From Acidimicrobiia bacterium (GTDB lineage Bacteria > Actinomycetota > Acidimicrobiia > Spongiisociales > Spongiisociaceae), in contig JAGWAN010000021.1 in NCBI GenBank assembly GCA_021296345.1, positions 1-35,473 on the forward strand: 35,473 bases of DNA. The letters are read 5' to 3'. Below, piece after piece: positions 26,100 through 35,196 of this stretch. Numbering within the stretch: position 1 is the first letter of the stretch; each line of letters begins with the position of its first letter. The position numbers and the translations under genes were made by a program. The notes beneath the pieces were generated by a model, which saw only the letters and a list, made by a program, of their open reading frames with translations, did no database searches and was not told the DNA's origin.

Positions 26100-27854
26100 A
26101 TGCTCACGAAACTCACGATCCGCAACTTCAAGGGTATCGACGAAGCCGAGATCGAACTGGGCAACCCGGTTGTCTTCGTGGGTCCTAATGACTCGGGGAA
26201 AACCACTGCGCTGCAGGCACTCACGCTGTGGGATCTGGGGTTGAGACGGTGGACGGAGAAGCGGGGCGATCAGTCGCCGTCGAAGCGGCCCGGGGTTGCG
26301 GTGAACCGAAGGGACCTGGTTGGCGTCCCGGTTCCTTCGGCCCGCCAGTTGTGGCATGAGCTACGGGTCCGCGAGACATTTCGCGGGGAGAGCGGTCAGA
26401 GAACCGAGAATATTCGTATCGACGTGATCGTTGAGGGGGTAACGCAAGTCAGGGTCGAGGAATCGACCGGATTCAGATACTGGTCGTGCGGGCTCGAGTT
26501 CGACTACTTCAACGAACAAGGCTTCTACTGCCGTCCTCTGCGGATAGATCAAGGTGGCCACGAGCGTATGCCGGTTCTGGCCGCCGGGCTCCGCCCTCGG
26601 GTGGTGCTGCTCGGTCCCATGTCGGGCCTGGCCACCAACGAGACGAGGCTGGAACCGGGAGCGATCAATGTTCGCCTAGGGGAGGGCCGCACCGCAGAGG
26701 TTCTCCGTAACCTGTGTTTCCGCGTCACCGAACTGGCCGACGGCGAGGACCGCTGGGGTGCTCTGTCCGAGCGCTTGGCTACTCTCTTCGGGGCCAGGCT
26801 CGACCGTCCTCGGCTGATCCCCGAAAGGGGTGAGATCGAACTCACATACGTGAATCGGGCAGGGTCGCGCTTGGACCTGACCGCGGCGGGCCGCGGCATG
26901 CAGCAGACGCTGCTGTTGCTGTCGTTCATCAACCTGCACCCTGACAGCGTGGTCCTGTTGGACGAACCTGATGCCCATCTCGAGATACTGAGGCAGCGCC
27001 AGACCTACGAGTTGCTGAGCGAGGCCGCGTCCGGCAACGGAACGCAAGTGATCTGCGCCTCCCACTCCGAGGTGATGCTCAACGAGGCGGCTGACCGGGG
27101 CACCGTCGTGGCCTTCTTGGGTTCCCCTCACCGGATCGACCACAAGTCAGAGGTCCTGAAGTCACTCCGCGACATCGGATTCGAGGACTATTACCTGGCC
27201 GAGACCACCGGGTTCGTGCTGTACGTCGAGGGTTCAACCGACCTATCGCTCTTGAGGGCCTTAGCAGAGGTGCTGGGGCACGAAGCGTCGGATGTGCTCG
27301 AGCGGCCGTTCGTTCGCTATGTCGGCAATAGACCCAACGATGCTCGCAGTCACTTCCACGGTCTGAGGGAGGCGAAGCCCGATCTCGTGGGCTTCGCCCT
27401 GTTCGATCGTTTGTCAGTGAACCTGGACAACCATGATGCCCTCGTGGAGCGCATGTGGCGCCGGCGCGAGTTCGAGAACTACCTGCTTCCTACCAAGACG
27501 CTACGGGAGTACGCCCGGGAGGAGGGACGAAACTCGGCGGTAGGGCCCCTGTTCGAGGCGTCGGAAACCGAGCGATGGGGCGGCGCTATGGACCATGCCA
27601 TCGGTGAGCATGTGCCCCCGATAGCCCTCCGCAACCCGGACGACGACTACTGGATTGACACCAAGGTCAGCGATGACCTGCTTGCCCGGGTGTTTACCGC
27701 CTTCTTTGAAGAACTTGGTGGGCCCAACCGGATGCCGAAGGCGAATTACCACCGGCTGGCCCGCTACTTGGAGCCTGCCGATGTTCACCCGGAGGTTGTA
27801 TCGGTGCTCGATTCCCTAGCCCACCAAGCGAGCGGAGCCCAGCCAGGGGAATAG
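26100..27854 (+). CDS. OLD-like AAA ATPase with probable TOPRIM nuclease domain
   Basis: 584 residues. The N-terminal ATPase is of the SMC/RecF/OLD type: L-T-I-R-N-F-K-G-I, Walker A G-P-N-D-S-G-K-T-T at 28-36, a signature-like G-R-G-M-Q-Q-T-L, Walker B V-V-L-L-D-E-P-D-A-H and a switch H-S-E. The C-terminal part begins with L-Y-V-E-G-S-T-D (Glu377), the usual start of a TOPRIM domain; the later acidic cluster is less clear (F-A-L-F-D-R). This is the build of class 1 OLD nucleases, several of which act in phage defence, alone or with a partner. No partner gene is adjacent, so the role here is open. It is divergent from the dehydrogenase gene, with 143 bases between. Confidence 0.82.
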   Translation: MLTKLTIRNFKGIDEAEIELGNPVVFVGPNDSGKTTALQALTLWDLGLRRWTEKRGDQSPSKRPGVAVNRRDLVGVPVPSARQLWHELRVRETFRGESGQRTENIRIDVIVEGVTQVRVEESTGFRYWSCGLEFDYFNEQGFYCRPLRIDQGGHERMPVLAAGLRPRVVLLGPMSGLATNETRLEPGAINVRLGEGRTAEVLRNLCFRVTELADGEDRWGALSERLATLFGARLDRPRLIPERGEIELTYVNRAGSRLDLTAAGRGMQQTLLLLSFINLHPDSVVLLDEPDAHLEILRQRQTYELLSEAASGNGTQVICASHSEVMLNEAADRGTVVAFLGSPHRIDHKSEVLKSLRDIGFEDYYLAETTGFVLYVEGSTDLSLLRALAEVLGHEASDVLERPFVRYVGNRPNDARSHFHGLREAKPDLVGFALFDRLSVNLDNHDALVERMWRRREFENYLLPTKTLREYAREEGRNSAVGPLFEASETERWGGAMDHAIGEHVPPIALRNPDDDYWIDTKVSDDLLARVFTAFFEELGGPNRMPKANYHRLARYLEPADVHPEVVSVLDSLAHQASGAQPGE

Positions 27855-28207
27855 GAGATCGGTCAGGTTCGGATCCAGCGACTTGCCTTTTACTCCTCGA
27901 CCCAGATACGCGAACTTCGCCACTGGCCGTCCGGTCCCCGTGTTGCCTGCAGCCTGCCACGGGATGCTGCGGTTCGCAGATCCGGAGCGTCGGCCGGTCT
28001 AGGAACCGGAATCTATTCGCTCATCGGAAAATGATCACACCGAACAATCGTGTGGTTCAGGCGTGTTGGATACTTCAGGTAGGCCGTAACGACGGACCTT
28101 GGCCCTCCGTGGCCCGGCCGTAGAAGGTTGAAATTGTTGAGTTACGCATAAAACAAAGGAACAGAACAACAGCTACATATGTGTAATTCCAGTGCCACGA
28201 CCGCTGA
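27855..28207. other. Intergenic region without recognised gene
   Basis: About 350 bases between the OLD-like gene and the end of the convergent DctM gene. Its right half (about 28120-28190) is poorer in G+C and contains a palindrome ACATATGT. I see no coding bias, RNA gene or convincing terminator. Confidence 0.4.
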
Positions 28208-29572
28208 TCAACCCACCACGGATGGCAGCCAGAGGACGGTCGAGGGAAAGACCATCACTAGGACCAGCGCCACGCCCTGGAGGGCCATGAAGGGAAGGGC
28301 GCCCCGGTGGATGTCGAGCGTCTTGACCTCGGGTGGCGCCACGCTCTGCAGGTAGAACAGCGAGAACCCCACTGGTGGTGAGATGAACGCCATGTTGAGG
28401 TTGATGGCGATCATCACCGTAAACCAGATCATCAGGCCGGGGAGGGTCTCGAACGGCGTCTCGCCCAGCTCGTGAAGCAGTCGGATCGCCGGAACGAAGA
28501 TCGGCATCACGATGAAGGTGATCTCGATGAACTCCAGATTGATGCCGAGCAGGAACACCGCGATGTTGGCGATGATGATGAATCCCCAGAAGCCGCCCGG
28601 CAGGCCGGTGAGAATGTCCTGAGCCAGCCGCTGGCCTCCGAGCTGGTCGAAGACCAGCTGGAAGAAGGTTGAGCAGAACAGGATCATCAGCACCAGACCG
28701 GTGATGTGGGCGGTGGAACGGGTGGCGCCCGCGAGAACCGATCCCTTCAGGTTCCGGTTCAGGGCGGCCAGGACAACGGCGGCGGTGGCCCCTACCGCGC
28801 CGGCCTCGGTCGGCGTGGCGATTCCGGTGAAGATCGAGCCGAGCACGGCCAGGATCAAAAGGATGATGGGCAACACCGCGATCAGCAGCTCCCGCACCAG
28901 GCTCCAGCCCCGGATGGTGCGCGCCTCCTCGGGAAGGGCGGGCGCCACCCCGTCCTTGGTGTAGGCCTTGAAGATCACCCAGAGGCCGTAGATGGTGGCC
29001 AGCATCAACCCGGGGACCATCGCCCCCAGGAACAGGTCGCCCACCGAGACGCCCACCACCTGGGCCAGCAGGATCAGGACCAGGGAGGGTGGGAGCAGCT
29101 GGGCTAGCGTGCCCGAGGCGGTGATGAGGCCGGTGGCGAGTCGGTGGTCGTACCCGTAGCGCACCATGGTGGGAAGGGACAGCAGGCCCATGACGATCAC
29201 GGTGGCCGCCACCACGCCGGTGGCCGCCGCCAGCATCGCTCCGACCAGCACCACGGTCAGTCCCAGGCCTCCCTTGAGCCGGCCCAGCGCCATCCCGATG
29301 GTGGTGAGCATGCGCTCCGCCAGCCCTGATTTCTCGAGGATCGCCCCCATGAACACGAAGAAGGGCACTGCCAGCAGCGTGAAGTTGTCCACCGCCTTGA
29401 ACCAACGGCTGAACAGGATGATCATGCGGTTCAGGTCGAACTCTCCCATGAGGAGCCCGATAGCCCCGAAAATGACGGCCGTACCGGCGAACGAGAAGGC
29501 CACCGGGTAGCCCACCAGCAACAACACCAGGAAGACGGCGAACATGATCATGGCGATCCATTCCGCGCCCAC
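28208..29572 (-). CDS. TRAP transporter large membrane subunit (DctM)
   Basis: 454 residues with about twelve membrane segments, the usual size for the channel subunit of a TRAP transporter, which uses a sodium or proton gradient to import organic acids and related solutes. Family features include A-V-P-F-F-V-F-M-G near 65, [10 protein letters not shown], the P-P-S-L-V-L-I-L-L stretch, and [10 protein letters not shown] chose GTG 29572, which overlaps the DctQ stop (TAGTG) and has GAGG nine bases upstream; ATG 29551 lacks a site. A long open frame extends upstream but is only the shadow of DctQ. No DctP gene is adjacent. Confidence 0.94.
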   Translation of the reverse strand: MGAEWIAMIMFAVFLVLLLVGYPVAFSFAGTAVIFGAIGLLMGEFDLNRMIILFSRWFKAVDNFTLLAVPFFVFMGAILEKSGLAERMLTTIGMALGRLKGGLGLTVVLVGAMLAAATGVVAATVIVMGLLSLPTMVRYGYDHRLATGLITASGTLAQLLPPSLVLILLAQVVGVSVGDLFLGAMVPGLMLATIYGLWVIFKAYTKDGVAPALPEEARTIRGWSLVRELLIAVLPIILLILAVLGSIFTGIATPTEAGAVGATAAVVLAALNRNLKGSVLAGATRSTAHITGLVLMILFCSTFFQLVFDQLGGQRLAQDILTGLPGGFWGFIIIANIAVFLLGINLEFIEITFIVMPIFVPAIRLLHELGETPFETLPGLMIWFTVMIAINLNMAFISPPVGFSLFYLQSVAPPEVKTLDIHRGALPFMALQGVALVLVMVFPSTVLWLPSVVG

Positions 29573-30162
29573 TACTCGATCCTCAATGGCGCGTCGGAGC
29601 GCCTTTCCCGTAGGCCGATTTCCCTGCCGGTGAGGCGGGCCCCGAGCCGGATCAGGGTGGCGATCGTCTGGAGTCCCAGCAACAAGAACGCCACCAGGAT
29701 CAGCGCCTTGAGCGGTGCCCGCGGCAGGCCGCCGGGATCGGGCGAAACCTCCCAGATCCGCCACGACTCCAGAACCGGCTTCCATGACACCCATACGGCC
29801 AGGGTGGTGAAGGGCGCCAGAGCGACCAGGTGGCCGACCAGGTCGATCTTGGTCTTCACCCGCTCGGAACGTTCGGCATACCAGAAGTCGACCCGCACGT
29901 TCCCGTCGTGGCGCAGCAAGTAGGGGAACATGAGCAGGAAGATGACCCCGTAGAGGTACCACTGCGCCTCGATCCAGGTGTTGTTCACCAGCTGGGTTTC
30001 GGTATAGCGCCCGACGTAGCGCAGGAAGACATTGAGGAAGCCCACCGGGATGAGGATCGCCACCACCACGCGGGCGATCCATCCGCAGCCTTCGGTGATG
30101 GCGTCGGCGACCACAACCGTGTTGCGGGCCACCGCGTCCAGGAAGGCACCGATCGCGAGCAC
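29572..30162 (-). CDS. TRAP transporter small membrane subunit (DctQ)
   Basis: 196 residues with four hydrophobic segments (about 31-50, 68-85, 110-130, 150-170), the DctQ build; [12 protein letters not shown] and R-H-D-G-N-V-R-V-D match well-known DctQ positions. GTG start at 30162. Its stop overlaps the DctM start by one base, so the pair is translationally coupled. The missing third component, the periplasmic binding protein, is not next to it; only a fragment of a DctP of the same general type exists at 17770-17940. Confidence 0.92.
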   Translation of the reverse strand: MLAIGAFLDAVARNTVVVADAITEGCGWIARVVVAILIPVGFLNVFLRYVGRYTETQLVNNTWIEAQWYLYGVIFLLMFPYLLRHDGNVRVDFWYAERSERVKTKIDLVGHLVALAPFTTLAVWVSWKPVLESWRIWEVSPDPGGLPRAPLKALILVAFLLLGLQTIATLIRLGARLTGREIGLRERRSDAPLRIE

Positions 30163-30255
30163 GCTAAAGCGTCACTTCGAAGGCCGCTGACTCTTGGTAC
30201 GCCACTGGGCGGAACACTACCCCGACCGCCGCCGGCGCGCCGTGAGGCGACCGGA

Positions 30256-31236
30256 TCACACCGTGGCGTTGGTCCCGACCACCACGATGAACAGCCCGAA
30301 CAGTCCCAGCAGGACCGCGCCGTGGGAGCGTCCCAGGCGGGAGCGGGTGGCGGCCATGACGCCCACCGCAACGCCGATCACCATCATCATGACGTGTTCC
30401 CACACCCGCCGCTCCCCGATCGGACCGGCGCCGGCCACCCCGGCCACCCCCACTACCAGAAGGGAGTTGAAGAGGTTGGACCCCAGCAGATTGCCGATGA
30501 TCAGCTCGGTGGCCTTCCGGCGGGCGGCGGCTACGGCGGTTACCAGCTCGGGCAGGCTGGTTCCCAGGGCGAGGATGGTGGCACCCACGAACCCGCCGGT
30601 CAGTCCGTAGACATCGGCCACCTGGCTGCCGCCTTCGACAAGGAGCCAGGCCCCCACCACGATGCCCACTATCGACAGCGAGGCGCGGCCGATTTCGGGC
30701 GCTGCCCTGTCGGCGGTCCCACCGATCGTCTCGTCAAGCGCCGGACCGGAGGAAGTGTCCGCTACCCCGACCCTGACGTCGCGCTTGGACCAGACGAGCA
30801 GGAACACCGTAGCGATGGCCATGCCCGACACCAGTAGGACGCCTTCCCACCGGGCCAGCGTGTCATCCCAGGCAGCGGCCATCATCGCTGCCATGGCCAC
30901 CAGCGTGATGACTCCCTCCCGGCGGATGACGCGCAGCTGGCCGACCACCGGCGAGATGACCGCGCTGACCCCCAGCACCAGCGACAGGTTGGCGGCGTTG
31001 GAACCCACCACGTTGCCCACCGACTCGGCAAGCTCCCCCCGAACCGCCGCCACCGCGCTTACCACCAGCTCGGGGGCGGAAGTTCCGAAGCCGATCACGA
31101 GCGCGCCGACCAGCACCGGGGAGACTCCCCAGATGCGGGCCAGTCGGGCCGCTGCCACCACGAAGGGATCTGCGGATGCCCAGAGCAGCACGATGCCGGC
31201 GGTGATGAGAACTAGACCCAGCCAGAGCACTGCCAA
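30256..31236 (-). CDS. CaCA-family sodium/calcium (or proton) exchanger
   Basis: 326 residues with about ten membrane helices and the two inverted alpha repeats of the cation exchanger family: G-F-G-T-S-A-P-E-L near 50 and A-L-G-T-S-L-P-E-L near 210, each with the ion-binding Glu. A charged loop lies between the halves (about 150-190). The start is TTG 31236 or GTG 31230; neither has a strong ribosome site. It precedes DctQ by 93 bases on the same strand. It may export calcium using sodium or protons; it is unlikely to belong functionally to the TRAP system. Confidence 0.9.
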   Translation of the reverse strand: MAVLWLGLVLITAGIVLLWASADPFVVAAARLARIWGVSPVLVGALVIGFGTSAPELVVSAVAAVRGELAESVGNVVGSNAANLSLVLGVSAVISPVVGQLRVIRREGVITLVAMAAMMAAAWDDTLARWEGVLLVSGMAIATVFLLVWSKRDVRVGVADTSSGPALDETIGGTADRAAPEIGRASLSIVGIVVGAWLLVEGGSQVADVYGLTGGFVGATILALGTSLPELVTAVAAARRKATELIIGNLLGSNLFNSLLVVGVAGVAGAGPIGERRVWEHVMMMVIGVAVGVMAATRSRLGRSHGAVLLGLFGLFIVVVGTNATV

Positions 31237-31585
31237 AGCCTACCGAGCCGGGGTGACCGCTCTGTGTGTCAACCCGGTGTGCTAGGAGCGTCCCGAAAAA
31301 ATGTCCCGTTGGCCCATAACCGGAGCCAGCACTCCAGTCCGGGTGTGGCGGGCCAACCCATCCCCATCGTTTTCAGCATCTTCCTAAAGGACCACCAATC
31401 CTTGGACCCACGCATAGGAAGTAGCCCACGAACCACCGACAAGTACAGACGAACAGAAATGACCTCAGACATCGAAGCCTCTCGGGTTTGGCGACGTGGT
31501 ACTTCACCGGTTTCAGCGAGGCCTCAACCTCTTTAGAAAACTTTTGCCCCACTCAACCCTACATCTACGAGCAGGGCCTGCTAAC
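31237..31585. other. Degenerate intergenic stretch, lower G+C
   Basis: About 350 bases with short open frames in several directions and none with convincing coding character. The composition shifts here from the G+C-rich DNA on the left to the poorer DNA on the right. It may hold the edge of an inserted segment. I looked for inverted terminal repeats or a transposase and saw none. Confidence 0.4.
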
Positions 31586-31755
31586 GTTTTCCTGACCCAT
31601 CTGCATTCCGACCAAACGATCGGAATGTTGGCTGTGTTGTTCATGTCCTGGGCATATGGGCGACAGGCTCGCTGGAGGTCTACGGGCCAGTCGGCACACG
31701 AAGCTTGATGGAGCATCTGGAAGAGGCTTATCAGGGGAGCCTTACGGGAACGTAG
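31586..31755 (+). pseudogene. Decayed metallo-beta-lactamase-fold hydrolase
   Basis: Two frames give pieces of one family. From 31586: V-F-L-T-H-L-H-S-D-Q-T-I-G, the metal motif of the fold, although the last His of H-x-H-x-D-H is Gln here. From 31672, in another frame: L-E-V-Y-G-P-V-G-T-R-S-L-M-E-H-L-E-E-A-Y, which in RNase Z-like and related hydrolases follows about 25 residues later, then a stop at 31755. The frameshift lies between about 31660 and 31672. No start region or C-terminal half is visible. It is a clear remnant. Confidence 0.72.
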
Positions 31756-31834
31756 GTTTGGCTCAAGGGCGAACGCAAGGCAGACCACAGCAGATAAGGG
31801 ATTCCACATCAGATCGCGGATTAGGGAGCACAAC

Positions 31835-33178
31835 ATGAACACTAAGCTACGATACCTCTTCGTCTTTGTCCTCGCTTTGTCGGTCGCTATTGTTGGTTGT
31901 CAGTCGACTGATGACGAACCAGCGCCGGCCGAGGAACTTGCGGAGACCGTTCCGGCCGAGGAAGTCGCTCCGGCCGAGGAGGTTGAGCCTGTCACGCTCC
32001 GCTTTATGTTCCCTGAAGGAGCTGGTCGCGGACCCGGCTTTGATTCCGCAATCGCTGCCTACGAGGAGTTGAATCCTCACATCACCATCGAGACCGAATC
32101 AATTCCGTTCGGAGAATATGGCGGTCTGCTGCCTGTCCAGTTCGCCGGCGATAGCCCAGCGGACGTCGCATTAGTCGATAGCTCTGCGGTGATCTCCTAC
32201 GCATATAATGGGGCTATCGTTGCTTTGGGTGACATTTTCAACCAATCCGATGTCGACGACTTCCTTCCTAGCCTCGTCGATCAATCAACGTACGAAGGCC
32301 AGATGTATGGCGCACCGTTCTTCATATCAACGCAGGGTGTGTTCTACAACACGGACATGTTTGCGGCAGCCGGCATCGATCCTCCGACCTCTGTCGAAGA
32401 GGCCTGGACCTGGCCCGAATTCGTCGAGAATGTCTCTCGGGTAGTGGAAAGCGCAGAGAGTGATGATGTCTGGGGGCTAGTGTTCCTGTCGAACCCTCCA
32501 GGCAGCATCTCGTGGTCGCTGCCGGTAATCCGTAGCAATGGTGAACCGGGCTCGAACACGTTCATGGCCCTTTCAGCAGACGGTACAGAAGTATCGGGAT
32601 ACTTGGATACCCCTGAGGCCATGGAAGCCTATCAATTCTGGCAGGATCTATATGTGGAACATGGTCTCGCTCCTCAAGGCGATGTCCCGGATGCGTTCGG
32701 TAACGGACAAGCCGCGACGATGATCTCGTTCTCAGCATGGGGCAGCGTGCTAAATAACGTGTTTCCGGACCTCAATTGGGATATCATGCCGATTCCCTAT
32801 CTTGAAACGCACATCGTCCACGCCAGCCACTTCATGCCCACGGTGGCGGCCAAGAGCGACTATCAGGAAGAGGCCAAGGCCTTTGTACAGTTCCTTTCAA
32901 GCACCGAGGGCTTTATGGCTTACTATGATGTCACAAGTGACATGCCTGCTCGCATTTCGTTGCTGAACGGGCTCGAAGAGTTCCAGGTACGTCCGCTCAG
33001 CATCTTCAAAGACGAGCTGCTCACGGTTGCTCACGCAGCACCAGGTGGTCCCGGCGGCGCGATTTACGGCGACATTGTCGGTTCTTTGTTGGTAGATATC
33101 GCCCAGGGAGCCGACATCGAGGCAGCGGTTGACGCAGCTGTGACTGAGCTTGATGCGCAGTTGACTCAATTCAAGTAG
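31835..33178 (+). CDS. Sugar-type ABC transporter substrate-binding lipoprotein
   Basis: 447 residues. The signal peptide ends in a lipobox with Cys22 (A-I-V-G-C), followed by an acidic tether that repeats P-A-E-E (about 30-50). The mature domain has the MalE/UgpB-type fold: V-T-L-R-F-M-F, then Y-E-E-L-N-P-H-I-T-I-E near 80, P-A-D-V-A-L-V-D near 110, G-V-F-Y-N-T-D-M-F-A-A-A-G-I near 170. ATG 31835 with GGGAG upstream. Codon use is distinctly less G+C-rich than in the neighbouring operons (about half G+C in the line I counted, against about two thirds or more in the BMC operon). Solute unknown, probably a saccharide or glycerol derivative. Confidence 0.92.
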   Translation: MNTKLRYLFVFVLALSVAIVGCQSTDDEPAPAEELAETVPAEEVAPAEEVEPVTLRFMFPEGAGRGPGFDSAIAAYEELNPHITIETESIPFGEYGGLLPVQFAGDSPADVALVDSSAVISYAYNGAIVALGDIFNQSDVDDFLPSLVDQSTYEGQMYGAPFFISTQGVFYNTDMFAAAGIDPPTSVEEAWTWPEFVENVSRVVESAESDDVWGLVFLSNPPGSISWSLPVIRSNGEPGSNTFMALSADGTEVSGYLDTPEAMEAYQFWQDLYVEHGLAPQGDVPDAFGNGQAATMISFSAWGSVLNNVFPDLNWDIMPIPYLETHIVHASHFMPTVAAKSDYQEEAKAFVQFLSSTEGFMAYYDVTSDMPARISLLNGLEEFQVRPLSIFKDELLTVAHAAPGGPGGAIYGDIVGSLLVDIAQGADIEAAVDAAVTELDAQLTQFK

Positions 33179-33201
33179 TCCTGGTCCAAGTAAGCGTTAT
33201 G

Positions 33202-33243
33202 CCAGATTGCCGCTCTCGATTCCTTTGGGGAGCGGCAATCTGG
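33202..33243 (+). terminator. Strong intercistronic hairpin after the binding-protein gene
   Basis: A perfect 14-bp inverted repeat, CCAGATTGCCGCTC (33202-33215) and GAGCGGCAATCTGG (33230-33243), with a 14-base loop. It lies 24 bases after the binding-protein stop and before the two permease genes. In many importers such a structure stabilises the first message and stops most transcription, so that binding protein exceeds permease. No long U tract follows. Confidence 0.7.
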
Positions 33244-33309
33244 TCAATCCAAGCTTCGTGAAACCTGTTCAGGCCTGGGAACGGCCTCGGACGGCCAAGG
33301 ACTAACAGC

Positions 33310-34185
33310 ATGGACATAAAGAGACCTAGTGCGCATGCGATCGAGCAGTACCGTTCCGCACTGCTCTTGAGCGTACCAGCTCTCGTCGGCCTTGCAGTCT
33401 TCTGGTACATGCCAACAATTCAGGCCGTAGTACTGGGCTTTCAGGATTATAACCTGATGTCTGGCAGTCAAGCATGGACCGGTGTCGAAAACTTTCAAAC
33501 CGCGGCAACCGACCCATTGCTCAGGCTTACGTTCTTGAACACGGTGGTCTATTTCCTGATGGAGGTGCCGCTCCAGATGGCCTTGGCCCTTGCTTTGGCG
33601 CTTCTCGTGCGGCGTGGTCCGGCTTGGCTCCGTACCGTCATACTGGTGCCAACCGTTACTTCGATGGTTGTTGTGAGTGTCATTTGGGGGTTGATGTATC
33701 ACCCGAATAGCGGGTTGATCAACAGCCTGCTTGGGAGTGTCGGTGTGGCGCCTCAGCCGTTCCTCACCAGCGCTCAACAGGCCATGCCCTCGATTGCGCT
33801 GCTCATGATCTGGAAAAACGTCGGCTTCAGTATGCTGTTTTTCCTGGCCGGCTTGGTAAGTATCCCGGGAAACTACTATGAGGCCGCCGAGACGGACGGG
33901 GCGAACAGCGCACAACTCTTTCGCTATATAACGCTTCCGCTACTGCGAGGCACTGTCGTCTTCTTGCTTATCACGAACACGGTTACGGCGTTCAAGGTGT
34001 TTACACCCATATTCTTGATCACAGAAGGCGGGCCGATCAATGCAACGCGCGTCGTTGTGCTCTACATATTTGAGAACGCGTTTCGCTTCAACAAGATGGG
34101 ATATGCCGCAGCGATATCCGTCTTGCTCGCCCTGTTCCTACTGATTATAAGCGTGTACTCGCTCCGCGTGTCCAGGACGAAGTGA
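33310..34185 (+). CDS. Sugar-type ABC transporter permease 1 (MalF/UgpA-like)
   Basis: 291 residues, six membrane helices. The family coupling loop is E-A-A-E-T-D-G-A-N-S-A-Q-L-F-R-Y-I-T-L-P-L near 195-215, with G-G-P-I-N-A-T just before the last helix pair. ATG 33310 with AAGGA upstream. It forms a heterodimer with the next permease. Codon use resembles the binding-protein gene and differs from the G+C-rich neighbours. Confidence 0.93.
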   Translation: MDIKRPSAHAIEQYRSALLLSVPALVGLAVFWYMPTIQAVVLGFQDYNLMSGSQAWTGVENFQTAATDPLLRLTFLNTVVYFLMEVPLQMALALALALLVRRGPAWLRTVILVPTVTSMVVVSVIWGLMYHPNSGLINSLLGSVGVAPQPFLTSAQQAMPSIALLMIWKNVGFSMLFFLAGLVSIPGNYYEAAETDGANSAQLFRYITLPLLRGTVVFLLITNTVTAFKVFTPIFLITEGGPINATRVVVLYIFENAFRFNKMGYAAAISVLLALFLLIISVYSLRVSRTK

Positions 34186-34214
34186 TCATCAATGACTCGA
34201 GCCGGTGAACCCTT

Positions 34215-35093
34215 ATGTACTCGAGAATAGTTGGGCGGCGATCAGATCGGGTATCCGGCCCGCGTCGAGGCGCGTGGGCTGTGGTGCGGCTGCCCGTCGT
34301 TATCGGCGTCGCGTTCTTCTTTGTCTTTCCCTACCTTTGGTTGGCGGGCTCATCCTTCAGGCCCCGGGAGGAAATCTTTCGTTACGTTAGTCCAGTTTCG
34401 TGGCGAACGTTCGTTCCGGTAGCACCTACGCTTGACAACTTTCGCCATTTGTTCTTCGAACTCAACTTTGGCCGGGCACTGGCTAACAGTCTGGGCATAG
34501 CAGTCGTCACAGTGACCATCACTCTATTCATCTGTAGCATGATTGCGTTCGCCCTTGCCCGAATCAGGTTCCCCGGGCGCGAAATTGTGTTCACGCTGAT
34601 CCTCGCCACGATACTGATTCCGTTTGAGACGATCATGGTCTCGGTGTTCTTGACAGTCCAGCGCCTGGGCTTGTTCGATAGCTATCCAGCGCTAATCTTG
34701 CCCTGGGTTACGGATGCATTTATCATCTTTTTGCTCAGGCAGCATTTTCGAGAGATCTCCGATGAGCTGCAGGACGCTGCGATTGTAGATGGTTGCTCAC
34801 TGTTCCGAGTCTACTGGAACGTGATGTTGCCAAACATTCGCCCCGCGCTCGTCAGCGCCGCCTTTGTGAAATGCGTTTTCTCGTGGGACGCATTCCTCTG
34901 GCCGCTGATCGTCACCCGAGACCCGGATCTGACGGTCGTCCAATTGGCGATCTCTCGCCTCTTCACGGACCAAAACGTCTTATGGGAGCTCATCTTTGCG
35001 GGTGCTTTCGTCGGTACCGTGCCACTTATTGTGCTTTTCCTCTTCCTACAGCGTTACTACGTCGAAGGGGTGGTGACCAGCGGATTCAAATGA
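34215..35093 (+). CDS. Sugar-type ABC transporter permease 2 (MalG/UgpE-like)
   Basis: 292 residues, six membrane helices. The coupling loop reads D-A-A-I-V-D-G-C-S-L-F-R-V-Y-W-N-V-M-L-P near 190-210, and the protein ends in Y-V-E-G-V-V-T-S-G-F-K, a typical MalG/UgpE tail. The start ATG 34215 has no strong ribosome site; the gene lies 29 bases after permease 1. No ATPase gene follows in the window, so the importer may use a shared MsmK-type ATPase encoded elsewhere. Confidence 0.92.
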   Translation: MYSRIVGRRSDRVSGPRRGAWAVVRLPVVIGVAFFFVFPYLWLAGSSFRPREEIFRYVSPVSWRTFVPVAPTLDNFRHLFFELNFGRALANSLGIAVVTVTITLFICSMIAFALARIRFPGREIVFTLILATILIPFETIMVSVFLTVQRLGLFDSYPALILPWVTDAFIIFLLRQHFREISDELQDAAIVDGCSLFRVYWNVMLPNIRPALVSAAFVKCVFSWDAFLWPLIVTRDPDLTVVQLAISRLFTDQNVLWELIFAGAFVGTVPLIVLFLFLQRYYVEGVVTSGFK

Positions 35094-35196
35094 TGTAGGC
35101 GGGCTTGTCCCTCATGACGATGTGGTGGGGGAGTTGCAAGCGACGAGCGTACAGGGGATTGACATTGTCAAGCAGAACGTACCGAAGGGCAGAATC

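Noticed and set aside
28173-29561. Long open frame of about 460 codons overlapping DctM on the same strand in another frame
   Set aside because: Its translation is Gly/Arg/Pro/His-rich without any hydrophobic pattern, while the other frame is a textbook DctM. It is a shadow caused by high G+C.
31269-31472. Minus-strand frame of 67 codons that might be a transposase piece
   Set aside because: No transposase motif, terminal repeat or target duplication is visible.
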